Assembly: GCA_016801885.1 (NCBI GenBank)
Contig: CM028903.1
Location: 12,262,535-12,326,534 of the forward strand
Origin: Toxotes chatareus
Lineage: Eukaryota; Chordata; Actinopteri; Toxotidae
Direction: 5' to 3'
DNA length: 64,000 bases
Shown: in pieces, positions 47,086 through 58,700 of the stretch
How positions within the stretch are numbered: the first letter of the stretch is position 1
Layout of the letters: every line of letters begins with the position of its first letter
Translations under genes and position numbers: made by a program
Notes under the pieces: generated by a model
The model's database searches: none
What the model saw: only the letters and a program-made list of their open reading frames with translations
What the model was told of the DNA's origin: nothing

Positions 47086-48372
47086 TCCTTGAGCATTGTT
47101 CTATCAGGGTAATACCACAAGATTAAAACGATTATCTTCTTTTCCTCTCAGTTGTTCAGTCTTCACATTTGACTTTTTAGTTTTCTTGATTTTTTTTCTG
47201 AGCTCTCTCTTTTCTCTATTCCCTCCTTGTTGTTTTGCCTTTTGTTTTCCTTTCAGTCACTTTATTTTATCTACAGTGGCTGCGCATGTGTTTTGCATAT
47301 CTAATTCTCTAACACAAAACAAGTGGTAAGGAATGGATGATAAAACGCCCAAGTAAATGAAAGACTTATCTCTTGTGATGTACTATTTAAACCACAATTT
47401 AACTAAACTTTGAATGGGAGTTAAGGGTGAAAGGTTAAACTTTAATTGAAAGTGTTTTTTTAAGGCAGTGTGTGTTTAATTGGAGTCTTATCTCTCCACA
47501 TTCTTTGGTATCAAATATTTTGTTAAAGCTTTATGACATGTATCCATAAATATGATGCAGGGTTAAAGAGATACTCCTTGCCAAGTTTACTCAATCATTT
47601 TTATTTCCTCTTAGCAGAATTATTTTTTTGGAGCCCATATAACAATAGTATATTGTATTTTAGTGTCCTATGATGGTAGTGTATTATACTAGTATAGTAT
47701 AGTTAAGCAATTAAAAAAAAACCCCACAAACACTGCTGTTAACCTTTCTCTAAATTTTTATTCACAAAAACATGGCTTTGTGAATTTAGATGTCATGCAT
47801 CACCATTTCGGGCATGTAGGATTAATGATCACTTTAATAACTACTCTGAATAGACTACTCACCTACTGGCACTGAATATAGAGCAGAAAAACCTCATAAT
47901 CTTTTTCCAAACAGAGACCCCAATAACATGTACACTCTAACCTGCACTAGATTGAGAGCCCAGTGACCTGTGCTGAAAAACCTCCAGTGTACAGAATACA
48001 GAATAAAAAAAAAAAAAACCTTGTATTGTCTCTCTCTCCTCCTCTCCACCTGTCACTCAGTAGTGTTCTCTGTATTGACTTTTCCTCTCTTCCTTATCCT
48101 CTCCTCATCATTCTTTCCCAGCCTGAGCCCTGGGAGATAGACATTCACCAACTCTCTATCTACTTTCTCCATCTATCTCTACATCTGCCTCCCACCACAA
48201 CATCTCTCCTTCCTCCTCAATCTCAAATTCAACATTGCTTAAGAATAGCATCACCAAGGCACATTGTGCAAGATTTAACACATGGGTGCAATAATTTATT
48301 CCCACATTATACAGTACATATACATCGCTCTCTTTCTGTCTGTCACTGCTCCATCCCTCTTTCTGCTTCCAG
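47086..48372. other. non-coding stretch with CT-rich patches
   Basis: T/C-rich sequence at 47130-47280 and 48020-48200 creates open frames without coding character. An A14 run lies near 48006. Confidence 0.45.
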
Positions 48373-48600
48373 GAGTAATGGATGACCATGTTGTGTAGTG
48401 TCAGGGTCTCTACCTCTCTCTCTGTCGCTGCACTTCCCCTCCATCTTCCCCTCTGCATCAGTGTGGCGATAGAAGGCCATGGTTTGGCAGTGTCTCCCTT
48501 TCTTTCAGTCTATGTTTCTCTGTCTGGCACTGTCCTCTCTCTCTCTCTCTCTGTCCCCCTAGTAATAGACGGCCATGGTGGGGTGGATGTGTCAGGAGAG
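48373..48600. repeat. three-copy tandem repeat, about 92-95 bp unit, CT-rich
   Basis: Each unit starts with a variant of agtaatagacggccatgg, at about 48374, 48466 and 48561. A g-rich gtgtcag/cagtgtc step follows, then a CT-rich run ending tgtccccct-like. The shared ccatg falls at 48386, 48478 and 48573, spacings of 92 and 95 bp. Copies are diverged by point changes and CT-length differences. Confidence 0.8.
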
Positions 48601-50844
48601 GCATTCGTGTCAGCTCCATTAAACTGTAACCTTGCTACTCTGAAGGACGTTATAAGATCTCAGTCTCTCTTTCCCTCACACCCCAATTCTCTCATGAAAA
48701 TAAATAGGTACTATAACAGCTTGTGTTGCTTTGTTGTTCCATTATAGCATTTTAAAAAATTTCCCTTGCAACTGAAAAAAAAATGTAATAACAATTTAAG
48801 AGCAATTCATGCTAAACATAACTTTTTAACTACACAGCAATGCAACAGCATCAAACAACTTCAGACTCTGAACAAAACCCATCTAATTCCTGAATGTAGG
48901 CTCACCTGGACCAAGCTAGTGTCCTAAAAACAACACAACATGTAATTAATACAACATTTGAGTTGCTGAATGGTGTGTTTCTCCTCCTTTGGTGCATGGT
49001 GGGTGCCTGGCCCCAGCTAGCTGCGTAGAGCGACCACAATGTCTCCACAGGCTACCAAGTAAAAGCAGCATATTTGCAGCACAGCAGAAGCCTCAGTCCT
49101 TCATCAGTATCCACACAGCGTGCATTCAGGCACAGTACTGTACCGTAGGTCACCCCAACCTTATCTCCTAGAAATTACATTTATATACAACTAATTTTCT
49201 ACAGCAAATATATGGATATATATGATTACATTTTATGTTAATGCAATGAGGATATGATGTTAATTTATGTATTTGACAGCTGGCAAATATGTTGACACTG
49301 AGCTCATTGGTAAAATGTTTGTTGACAAGGTATTTGTTTTCTGCTAAAATATCCGCTCTTGCAATACAGTATCCACTTGCAGTGATTACAGCATTGTTAA
49401 ACTTTTTATGGTTATGTTTAGGCACTCAGCACTTGGTCAAGATTAGGGGACAGATTGTGATCTGGCTTAATACAGGAAAAAAAGTTCACAGTGACTAGAA
49501 GAAAAATGTGTTTATTTACATTTAACCAAAACCAGTCTTTCCCAAACCTTAATCAAAGTACTTGTTTTATCTCTAGTCTGACAGGTGTGGGATTTGCCAT
49601 CCACCCCAACCACCTCCAAGTGACTCTGGTGTCATCAATAAATGTAACGCTCCGTTCATTCATTCAACACAACCTCTGAACATAATTTACGTTGTCACCA
49701 CAAGGTAACTGGGAAAACTGGGAGAACAGTTAATAGCATATGAATGTTCAAGGAGCCGGGGGTGGTTAAAATACAAACTGTCGTATGTGCATGAGATGTG
49801 ACTGAAATGCCCCCTGTGTAGATAAGCTGTAACACTTCCCTTTTAAACCTGTTCTCCAACAAATCAGTATACCACTGAGCTCAAACCTCCATAAAACCAC
49901 ATGAGACTACATGTCTTTTTTTTAATTTGCAGGTTTGAGGCATGGAGGTTCTCCTTTGGATGGCTGGTAGTCTCTTTTGGCTGGAGCTCTCTCCCAATTT
50001 CATCTTACCTTAATTTAGCTCCGTGACACTGCTAGGGAGAGGGCTGGGTCACGCTGTAGGTCAATCTATTTCTTCATAAACCAACATGGTGCCTTACATG
50101 TGGAAACTGATGGATGCTGTCTCACTCATTGGTTAGCCTGCCTCTGCTCTCTGTTTCACTGATGTGGCACAAAGAGAATTGTGTTGGGCAAAGTTGGGGA
50201 GGCAAGACATCAATGTGGTGAAGAGGTGGTTAAAAACAAAAACAAAACAAAAAAACAATCAGACTACATCATTCATCAGGCCTGTTTCAAAGCAGAAGGT
50301 GTCAGTGAAAAATCCTTGGATCAGATAGAAGTGAAATGCTATTTGTTTTCATCATTGTTTTTGAGAGATAGAAAAGCTGAATTTCACGTAAGACAAAATA
50401 TCCTCCCCAAAATCTGATGGAATGCTGTCAAGGCTGAAGAATTCCTACCTGGAGTGTCCCCTAATCTTGTCTGTTGTCTATCTTAAATTTTCTTTGCAAA
50501 AAATAAATAAATAAACAGTTTGATGGACACCAACACGAGAGATATTGACTTTTTGTACTGAAAAATAAGCTGACCTCATGCACCATGAAACTGCTCTGTT
50601 CTACACCTTCTGGTTGATTTGTCCTTATTAACGAGAGTAACCTCTGTTTCAACTCCATTCTGCATTTATAAATGGGAGGGTGAGGCTTCATATATCGCCA
50701 TAGAAGATGATAAAGATAAATGTGTACTTCATCGGTAAAGTCGATGAACAGGCCTCTGTTACAGTATTCCCCCTTAATCCTCATTGTGTAACAGGCTTGT
50801 AGGCTTCTTAATCAAACACTTACCTACAGCATTAGCCAATCAAT
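48601..50844. other. non-coding stretch, nothing recognised
   Basis: AT-rich, with an A/C homopolymer-like patch near 50236-50260. No exon or named repeat is supported. Confidence 0.45.
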
Positions 50845-51000
50845 GCCAGTCAATGACTTGATTGGACGATCGATTGTCTGTCAGCCTGGGGCACTGATCT
50901 CATGATCTGATTGAGCGGGTTGACTGATTGGTTCTTTGACTGGTTGGCCAATGTTGACTGACAAGGACAGACAAGTTGCAGGGATTGGACAAGGTAGTGG
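50845..51000. repeat. degenerate tetranucleotide-like array (GACT/GATTG words)
   Basis: Words such as cagtcaatgacttgattgg, ggttgactgattggttc and ttgactgacaaggacag recur with spacing of a few bases, much like the array at 1890-2150. Confidence 0.5.
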
Positions 51001-51797
51001 TGTCTGATTGTGGAAAAAAAAAGTGCCTAGTAGACATACATGCAAGCACTAAGATTGAGAGCGAAGGAATAAAGCCACACAAGAGTGAACATCTGGCAGT
51101 GCACACCTTACCAAATGCCACCTTTGGTATCATTAATCATTATCACTGGTATCATTAATAAGGCAAAGTAAGAGTCACAACATTATTTTCTCTTTAATAT
51201 GGGGAGTGTTTTGGAGTAAGGCTTTCACTTTTAAGAGTAAAAAAAAAAGCTGTTTCATAAATGACAGGATAATTAGATGTTAGTACTGCATGATGATTTG
51301 AATATCCTGATTAAATTTTCAAGACAAAATCCCTAAACAAAGTATGATCCTTCTGTCTGTATTACCCATGTGATGTTACTGACCCCTCTTTTCTTTCCAT
51401 CTGCTTATCTCAATTTCTTTATTTCTACAATTCATTTTCTCATCTATCCTCTCCATCCTTTGTAAGCTCTCTCTCTAAGGACCAAACACACTTGTCCTGT
51501 TTATAAATCACTCAACTGTTTTTGAGAGCACTGGCCTTCTGAACTATTCCTCTGCTCATGCCTTCTTTCCAAATTTGGTGACTTGGGGATGGGGGAAAAA
51601 AGAAAGCATACCAGTGAGTAAGACTGAGTAATACACATGCACACACACTCACAAACATGCACGCTCAACTTATTGTCAACCTATTTTCTGATGTTGATCC
51701 ACAAAGAGTGCAGTCACGCAGCAAAATGATAAGAAACGGTGGAGGGTATAGGAGGGTGGCAGGCAGGGGAGAGACAGTTGTGACAGAGGCGATGGCA

Positions 51798-51803
<6 letters not shown>
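51001..51803. other. non-coding stretch, nothing recognised
   Basis: No gene or repeat family identified. Confidence 0.45.
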
Positions 51804-51835
<32 letters not shown>

Positions 51836-51848
51836 AGATAGAGAGAAG

Positions 51849-51883
<35 letters not shown>

Positions 51884-51895
51884 GGAGGGAGCCAC
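51804..51895. repeat. (TG)15-(GA)n compound microsatellite
   Basis: A pure TG run (51804-51833) passes into GA repeats with few interruptions to about 51895. It adjoins the left end of the Tc1-like element. Frames on both strands through this tract are artefacts. Confidence 0.95.
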
Positions 51896-52310
51896 AGAAA
51901 TACACCCCCATTCCAAAAACGTGTTGCTGTGTAAAACACAAAGAACAGAATTCTATGATTTGCATTTCTTCAACTGAATACAGTTCATAAGTTCATAGCT
52001 GACTAATTTTATTGTTTTTTTGTAAATATCCACTCATTCTGAATTTGATGCCTGCAACACGTTCCAAAAAAGTTGGGACAAGGGCATGTTTACCACTATG
52101 TTACATCACCTTTTTACATCACTCTTTTCACAACACACAGTAAGCATTTGGGAACTGAGGACACTGAGTGTTGGAGTCTTGAAAGTGAAATTCTTCCCAT
52201 TCTTGCTTGCTATATAGGACTTCAGTAGCTCAACAGCCCGTCACAGATGCTAGCTTTTGAACTTTGAACTGGTAAAAATCTGGTAGGTCCTTTTCCTCTT
52301 TACCCCTAAG

Positions 52311-52322
52311 GACATGATGTCC
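52311..52322. repeat. target-site duplication, left copy
   Basis: gacatgatgtcc, identical to 52607-52618. It marks the insertion point of the retroposon in the older Tc1-like element. Confidence 0.95.
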
Positions 52323-52606
52323 GTCCATAGATCCATCCATTTTCTATACTGCTTAATCCGTCAGGGTCGTAGGGGAGCTGGAGCCTATCCCAGCTGACTG
52401 TGGGCGAGAAGCGGGGTACACCCTGGAGTGGTCGCCAGCCAATCGCAGGGCTCACACACAAAGACAGACAACCACACATGCACACACTCACACCTACGGG
52501 CAATTTAGAGTAGCCAATTAAGCTAATGTGCATGTTTTTTGTGATTGTGGGAGGAAGTCGAAGTACCCGGACAGAACCCACGAAGGCACAGGAAGAACAT
52601 GCAAAT
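52323..52606 (-). mobile_element. 5'-truncated retroposon inserted in the Tc1-like element
   Basis: The 284-bp insert begins with gtccatagatccatccattt and contains ggagcctatcccagctgac, gcggggtacaccctgga, gggcaatttagagtagcc and gaacccacgaaggcacagg. I recognise this as one of the commonest short retroposon sequences in fish. ATCC-type repeats at its left end are the expected 3' tail, so it reads on the minus strand and is truncated at the right (5') end after gaacatgcaaat. Perfect 12-bp direct repeats flank it. Confidence 0.88.
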
Positions 52607-52618
52607 GACATGATGTCC
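52607..52618. repeat. target-site duplication, right copy
   Basis: gacatgatgtcc, identical to 52311-52322. The host sequence continues directly after it (atgatttcag). Confidence 0.95.
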
Positions 52619-52971
52619 ATGATTTCAGAAAACAATGTGAAGTGTTAACTCGTCAGACCACAGCACACTTTTCCACTTTGAGTTAGTCCATCTCAGATGA
52701 GGTTAGGCCCAGTGGAATGTTCCAAACTGTTTTATTTATTTTGAGGACTCCACAGCTTACCAAGTCTTTTGCTGCCGCTGTTCCAACTTCTATGAAATTT
52801 GTTGCTGGTATTCAGAATATGCATATATTTTGAAAAATCGATGAAGTTGATAAGGTAGAATATTACATATATTGTCTTTGTACTGTTAATATGTCCAAAA
52901 TATTAGCAAATGATCAAATTCTGTTTAATTTACACAGCATGCAAACCCCTTTGGAATCTTAGTTATACATG

Positions 52972-53032
52972 GATCAGTCACAACATTAAAACCAGTCACC
53001 AATTTTAACATTTTGGGTGAATGGTTTGTGTA
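52972..53032. mobile_element. palindromic micro-element, copy 2
   Basis: ggatcagtcacaacattaaa followed by accagtcaccaattttaacatt and a gtttgtgta end. It resembles the palindrome at 44196-44252 and lies directly beside the right end of the Tc1-like element. A second tip-like word (cgattatcggtgta) occurs at about 53066-53079, followed by a TG microsatellite. Confidence 0.5.
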
Positions 53033-53096
53033 TATACACCAGAGTATATATATACACATACACACCGATTATCGGTGTAAGTGTGTGTGTGTGTGT

Positions 53097-55687
53097 AAGA
53101 CAGCAAGAGAGTTAGAGTAAGAGAGATCAGAGTATGTTGAGAAGAGCTTTTGGCTTTTTCTCTGAGGATAAAGCTTGTTCCGGCCTTGTGCTGCCGAATC
53201 CCACTACAGCACTGTCCATGGTGCTGAATCGGCTGGAGGGTCTTCCGTCTCGCTTTATCTCCCTCCCTAACACTTTCTCTCTGACTTTCTCTTTTGTGCC
53301 CTCACATTGTCTACTCCTTTCTCAACTTCACAGACACTTTATTGTGAAACACACCATGTTGCCACAGCAATGTCAACACATACTCAGAAGACAGTAAGCC
53401 AGTACAAAATTAGATATGATTGAATATGTTGAAGTTAGTAAGCTGGCAAATTTAGCTTCCAATAACACTAATAGAAAAAGGAAAAGAACAGAATAGGTAT
53501 GATATAGTTACTAGTGTCTTTTTTGTATTTTGAGTTGTTTTCCTCTAGGTTATGAAATATGGGGCTGTTAACAGGAGTGGTCATTTACATGTGTTGTTTT
53601 GAAAGACATCGAGTCTCTATCAGGTAATTACATGCTATGCCCCAGTGCAATTTCCCAAAAGCCCCAGGTGATGTCCTTAAACTGAAACAAAAAGTATATT
53701 TAATTTGAAATGAATAAAACATTAAAAAAAACCCAAAACAACCAAATCCTAAACCTTTAAGAAACTGTAAACAAAGAGTGTTTCACTTTTTTGCTCAATA
53801 AATGTATTTAAATTCCTCACTTACCAAAATTGTTGTTAATTAATTGTTAGTCAATTGACTAATGGCTTAGTCTTATTATTATTTCTGTACTAAATACATA
53901 TTTAGCTGCAGTGCTACATACTCTTTTTGACTCCTGGAATGTATCTTTTATGTTTTTTAGAAAAAAACAGGGACATATCGCCTTGATACTGGTGGAAGTA
54001 AACATCTTTTGACTTTTTCCTTGGGAGCAGTGTGATCACAGCCTGTCCTCCAGTTCTGTGTTCACTGACTCTGTATTGTTTTCAACATTTTCCTTCAGGG
54101 TGTATTAGTCACACTGGTCTGGTAGTCTGCCATCATGTAGGCCTACTGTCTATTTAGGGATGAATGTGTTTCCAGTTTGCGTCAGAATTGTGTTGTTCTC
54201 TCCATATTTGTCTTTTTCTTTGTTAGAATTTGGTTTGGACACATGCTACTGCAAAGGCTTGACTTTATGAAACTCTGGGACCAGCTGGCTGATGAAACCT
54301 CTGCTTTGGCATTTCAGGGTGCTGTAGTGAGGAGTAAAGGTGCTGTTTTCTACAGGACTGTGTAATTTGATAAATCATGCTTGTCTGTTATAAGAGGATA
54401 CTGAATCTTCAGGGAATTCCTTCAGAGAATTTCTGAGGACTTCTGAGACAGAATTTTACAATCAGTCTCCTCTCTCTCACCCCTCTTGTTTTATCTTGCT
54501 CATAAATTCAATGCCATGACTTAATTTGTATGTAGGAAAAGTTATTTGGTTCATCAGGGTATAAAACAATATTTATACAGCTCTGATAACACAACTTGAC
54601 AGGATCCTTTAGGTCAGTGATTATTTTTCATTTGAGGATCCCAAAATGAGCAAACTTTATTTCACCCTGGGGACACCCAGTCTAATTAAAACACACTACT
54701 GCGGATAGGAACACTCAGAAATGAGACCATTTTCTTGTTCTAACCAAAAGTTAAAGAAATGCTGCTGCAGGCTTATTAAAACCTCATCACATAATGCCTT
54801 CAAATGCCACCAGAAGTGACTTTTGTACGCTTCTCAGAATAAACTTCCAAAATCTCCACACCTCAGATTTGTCTCTCGCTCCCTCCCTCTGTCCATCTCT
54901 CTCACACATGCACACACATTTATTTATTTTTTATTAGACTGACCTTTAGCCTGCATAGCCCTGAGGTGTTTCTGTTTTGATGGAGGTTATAGAACATGAG
55001 GCAAAACGTCAAAGTTTTTCATTTTCCCGGCCCCTGTCTGATCTCTGCCCATTCTCTTAATCTGTTTGTCTGGTTATTTCTGCCTTCCTCTGTTATTCTC
55101 TTTATCTCTCTATTATCCCCTGCCCTCCCGGCCCCACCACCGCCACTAACCACAACCCTGAACTGTTTTGTGTTCTGCCAGAAGAGCACCATATAATTTA
55201 TCCCATCTCTTGCTAATCAGATAATTGTAGTACACTCACGCTTTATAATCCATGAAATCCTGCAGAATCTGTAAAGTGAGCACACTAATCTGCCTCCTGT
55301 GTCAGCTCTTTCACCCGTTTCTGATGGTAGCATTCATCACTGCAGCTACTGTGACCCCACCATCACACCATCAAGAGATTACACACCTATGCGTTTTTAT
55401 CAATGACCCCTAAACATAAAGGTTTATGTCAGATGTCAAAGTAACTTCCTATTGTTTACTGTCAACTGTGGCTGTCAGCTGGAAGAAACAACTCATCACC
55501 ATTCCCAGTGGTAATTGCAGGTATGTGGTTTGGGATTTGAAACAGGTAACATGGTAATTCAATGGTGACATGCTGCCAGCAAGCCACGCATTATACATTC
55601 ATGATTAGACATGAATACCCTCCTTTGGTGTTTGTGAGAAAAGAAACTCTCTCATTATCACTGTCTGTGCTTTTGTCAGTGATTTTA
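53097..55687. other. non-coding stretch, nothing recognised
   Basis: Several short frames (for example 53134-53397) with no splice or family support. CT-rich patches occur near 54870-54910 and 55050-55140. Confidence 0.45.
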
Positions 55688-55925
55688 AAGGAATAGTTGA
55701 GTATAGCTTATTTGCTTTGTTGTCCATACATGAGAGGACATAACATTTACAGTCAGCAGTGAGTTAGCTTAGCTTAACATAAAGACTACTATACCAGAAT
55801 CTATAAATCTTACTATTTAACACAACATAACTAGTTTGTTTGATCTGTTGTTTACCTTAGAGACAAGAGACCAGAGCCATCTGCTCATCTAGCCCAAAAT
55901 GGCAAGGTATTGCTTTCAAAGTAAG
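55688..55925 (+). mobile_element. diverged copy of the 'aaaggaatagtt' teleost repeat
   Basis: Begins aaaggaatagttgagtatag and contains gttagcttagcttaacataa, then gtttgtttgatctgttg, ending near gctcatctagcccaaaatgg. It is the same family and orientation as the better-preserved copy at 60414-60762. Confidence 0.65.
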
Positions 55926-56255
55926 ATGGGAAGATTAACTGCCAATTTGGTTCACAGGTTAGCATCAATATTTTCAATATTCAAAAATAAAGAAACACAT
56001 AATATTCCATATGTGTTTTGGGAGACCTGAATATTTACCCCGAAAGGAGTAATCGGAGAAGTTTTGGGATATTATTATATTGTTCCACTATTATTTCAAG
56101 AATCTTTCATCAACTTTGGCATCTCATTGTATTGCTTATATGTAAATGAAAAACTCAAGAAAGACAGTTATATAAATATATATATATATATAATATATAT
56201 AAATAAAACCAAAAAGTAGAACTGATATATTTCACCCAAGGTCGCAATTACATTC
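55926..56255. other. AT-rich non-coding stretch with an (AT)n tract
   Basis: An AT-alternating run lies at about 56169-56205, immediately upstream of the CpG-rich region. Confidence 0.6.
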
Positions 56256-56587
56256 CCACGGCCCTCTCGAGGTCCCCGTCCCTTACTTTGAGAACCTTTG
56301 GCCGTGCCTCTGTGTCTGTTATGTCTCCTGACAGACCCTAAACTATATCAGCCACTTCTCCCAGGCAAACGCCCAGGCGATGGTATCACGCACAGCCGTC
56401 ATAACGTATCCATCCCTTATTACCGGCTTGTAATCCCGGAGCAGCCACTTGTCAATAGACAGAGCAGGACACGGTTACAGAGGGAAGGAGACACACAGGA
56501 GAGGAGCTGGTAGGCGTATCGCCTCCCGGGACAAACCGCCGCACAGTGTGAAAGTATAAACTGCAGGAGGGGACGGAGACGCTCACC

Positions 56588-56611
56588 ATGGCGGTTCGGA
56601 GCGCTTCTTAA
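56588..56611 (+). other. short upstream open frame with strong start context
   Basis: ATG at 56588 in the context ctcaccatggc (A/C-rich upstream, G at +4) opens a 7-codon frame closed by TAA. If the transcript starts upstream of it, it could reduce downstream translation. Confidence 0.35.
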
Positions 56612-57201
56612 CGAGAGGATAAAAAAAGAAGGACAATAATGATCTGAGGCTGTTTCCCTGGGGAGATTTGTCATCCTTTTCAATGTCTGAAGCTTGCCTT
56701 CTTTTTTTTTTTTTTTTTTTTTTTTGATCTATAACGCCTCTTGTCTATAGACTGCCATCCACCGGGCAGCACGCACTCCTGTCCGGCGTCTCTCCTTGGA
56801 GAGAGAACGAGGCGGAGAGAAGAGAGAGGTCAGGACAAAGTCACTTCTGTGGCCGAAAAGCGGAGAACGACCATTTACCAAGCTCCTCTGGTTCTGCAGT
56901 TTCTTTTCTACCCGTTTGTACTCTGACTATTCCCGTTCTTACCAGCGGAAGACCTTGAGACGGATAATCACCCACCAACCAACAAGCAGAAAGGATCGTT
57001 ATTCTTTAACCAAGTGCAGATCAAATGCAAAGAGCTGTGCATGAATGAGATGTGATGCTGGGGCAGGAATGACAGCTGCTGAATGGAGGAGCAAAGAGCA
57101 TCTGAGTAGCCTGAAACGACACGACCGTGCCCGGTTTCACCGAGTCCAGAGTCGTTTCCTCACCCTCCCTGTTCATTGCTTTTTCTCTACTCTTTAACTA
57201 G

Positions 57202-57706
57202 ACACTGGATTCAAGCGACATTTAATCCTCGGCGGCTGGGTATTTTCCTTTAAATGACCGATTAACGGAGTCAACGGAAACGCGGGGAGCTCATGTGGAG
57301 ACCAAACGAGTGCGCAACGCGGCGGTGCGCCGGTTTAACGGCGCTTTATCCACTCTCACCGTCCAGTCCTAGTGGATCGCTAGCGGTCAGTGGATTGCTG
57401 TAGGTTACAGACTGCCACCGGTCGCGTACCCGTACCCGGGCTTTTGATGCAAACTCAACGGGAACTAATTTGAAACGCCTTGCCTGCCCCACAGCTCGGC
57501 CAGCCTTGCGCGGTGCAAGACGGAGGGAAAAAAAGTGGATATGATTTCTTATTTGGTTTGAAAAATTGTGTGACCAGGAGGATGATTTTTTTACATATTT
57601 TTTGACGAGTGGAGATCTTCATCTGGCTTGACGAGGGGGGGAGGGGGGATTAACGGAGGAGAAACAGCCTCTACCTGAACGGAGAGGAGGAGAGGGAGAC
57701 GCGCAG
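57202..57706 (+). other. probable 5' untranslated exon ending in a splice donor
   Basis: The right edge is a consensus donor (gcgcag|gtatgcc at 57706/57707), where CpG density drops abruptly into ordinary intron-like sequence. The left edge is less clear. tgctttttctctactctttaactag at about 57177-57201 is an excellent acceptor, which would make this an internal or alternative exon of about 505 nt. Otherwise the first exon may start upstream, near 56.6 kb. No long open frame is present; several short upstream frames exist, including a 36-codon one at 57293-57403. Coding exons are therefore expected downstream of the window. The gene is not recognised. Confidence 0.6.
57293..57403 (+). other. 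36-codon upstream open frame in the 5' exon
   Basis: ATG at 57293 (gctcatgtgg) to TAG at 57401-57403. The peptide begins MWRPNECATRRC and is Arg/Ser/Leu-rich. Shorter frames occur at 57083-57109 and elsewhere. Multiple upstream ATGs are typical of long 5' leaders; function is unknown. Confidence 0.35.
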
Positions 57707-57881
57707 GTATGCCAGTCTCTCTATCTACTTTTCTTGTCTGTCCGATTATCGCACAATTTCCTCACCCCTCTCCTCCCCTCTCCCCCTCCCTCTATCACCC
57801 TCTGCTTTCTGTATCTTCCCGCTTATTCGTGCCACAACATGTTTGAGAGGTTCATTTGTAATTTTAGGAGACCCGAGTTGG

Positions 57882-57882
57882 G

Positions 57883-57916
<34 letters not shown>

Positions 57917-57925
57917 GAGAGAGAG
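57882..57925. repeat. (CA)14-(GA)n compound microsatellite
   Basis: A CA run (57882-57910) is followed by gaaagagagagagag. Confidence 0.93.
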
Positions 57926-58014
57926 GAGAAGGCAGATGGGGGAGATAATGGCGCTGGTGTTTTCTCTCCCATACGATTTAGAGACGGTGATATCCTCTGT
58001 GTGGATTAAAGACA

Positions 58015-58700
58015 GTATGCAAAGGAGGGGAGCAGTGAGGAGAGGGGAGAGATGCTGAGGGAGGTGTAAAGCACAGGAAGTGTGAAGAAATAGGTCTGAA
58101 ACAGATGAGGAAATGAAGTAGAGCAAGGGATGAGAAGAGATGGGATGAAATAGCAGATAGTGGATATGCAGGTTGATAAATCAGCATGGGAGAGAAGAAG
58201 CGGGCAAAGAGGGGTTCTGGGAGTTTAGAGGACAAGGGATGAGAAGGGAAGGAGGGTAGAACTGAAGAGAGGAGAGGACTGCATTGAATTAAATTGGGGA
58301 GAGTAGACCGCTGAGGAGACATGTGTGTGTGTATGTGTGTATGTGATGGGCTGAGGTGGGGGGTGCATGGACAGGAGGAGAAGTGAGACGGGAGGGACTT
58401 AAAAGGAGTTGTTAGGGGAAGAGGGCAGAGGAGAGGGTGCTGAGATGGAATACAGAGAAGGAGCAGAGGAGAGGAGATGGGCTGGATGATAGGAGAGAGG
58501 TTTAGGGGAAGGGGAGAGGAGAGGACATATTGGCAGGAGAGAGGAAAGACTGCTGAAAAGGTGAGCAGAGAAAATAGGAGAGGACAGGAGCAGGTAATGG
58601 GGTGAAATAGATTGGGAGGGCGTAGTAGAGCAGTTGGGGGGAAATGACCAAGAAGATATAGGAGAGGAATGAGACAGGATGAAGAGAGCAGGTGTTGCAG
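58015..58700. repeat. polypurine tract of about 690 bp (GAGAGG-rich)
   Basis: The plus strand is dominated by A and G, with words gaggagag, ggagaggaca and gagaggagatggg repeating irregularly. The 244-codon minus-strand frame across it (58712-57978) is Pro/Leu/Ser-rich only because its codons are pyrimidine. I do not call it a gene. Confidence 0.9.

Larger units (their letters stand above)
51901..52967 (-). pseudogene. Tc1-like DNA transposon, deleted and interrupted
   Basis: The element runs from tacacccccattcc (51901) to ttggaatcttagttata (52967), with TA at both outer edges. The ends are diverged inverted repeats: attccaaa, gctgtgtaaa, acagaatt and atttgc occur in the same order reading inward from each side. 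On the minus strand, remnants of the transposase gene remain. They include the segment just 3' of the inserted retroposon (52619-52705), which corresponds to the region around the second catalytic Asp (the W-S-D-E-S stretch of this family), and a C-terminal part at about 52210-52090. Much of the catalytic centre is missing, and a 284-bp retroposon sits inside the remaining coding part. The element cannot encode a working transposase. Its assignment to a widespread teleost Tc1 family is from recognition of the sequence. Confidence 0.82.
56256..57720 (+). promoter_or_regulatory. CpG-rich promoter region
   Basis: CpG dinucleotides become frequent at about 56256 (cacggccctctcgaggtccc) and remain dense to about 57706, for example gcgcaacgcggcggtgcgcc near 57310. 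CpG is scarce in most of the rest of the window. A TATA-like ggataaaaaaag lies at 56617-56628. A T24 run at 56702-56725 interrupts the island. The density fits an unmethylated vertebrate promoter of a developmental or neuronal gene. The exact start site cannot be seen, and CpG counts were judged by eye. Confidence 0.75.

Noticed and set aside
51665..51977. Several overlapping frames on both strands
   Set aside because: All read through the TG/GA compound microsatellite.
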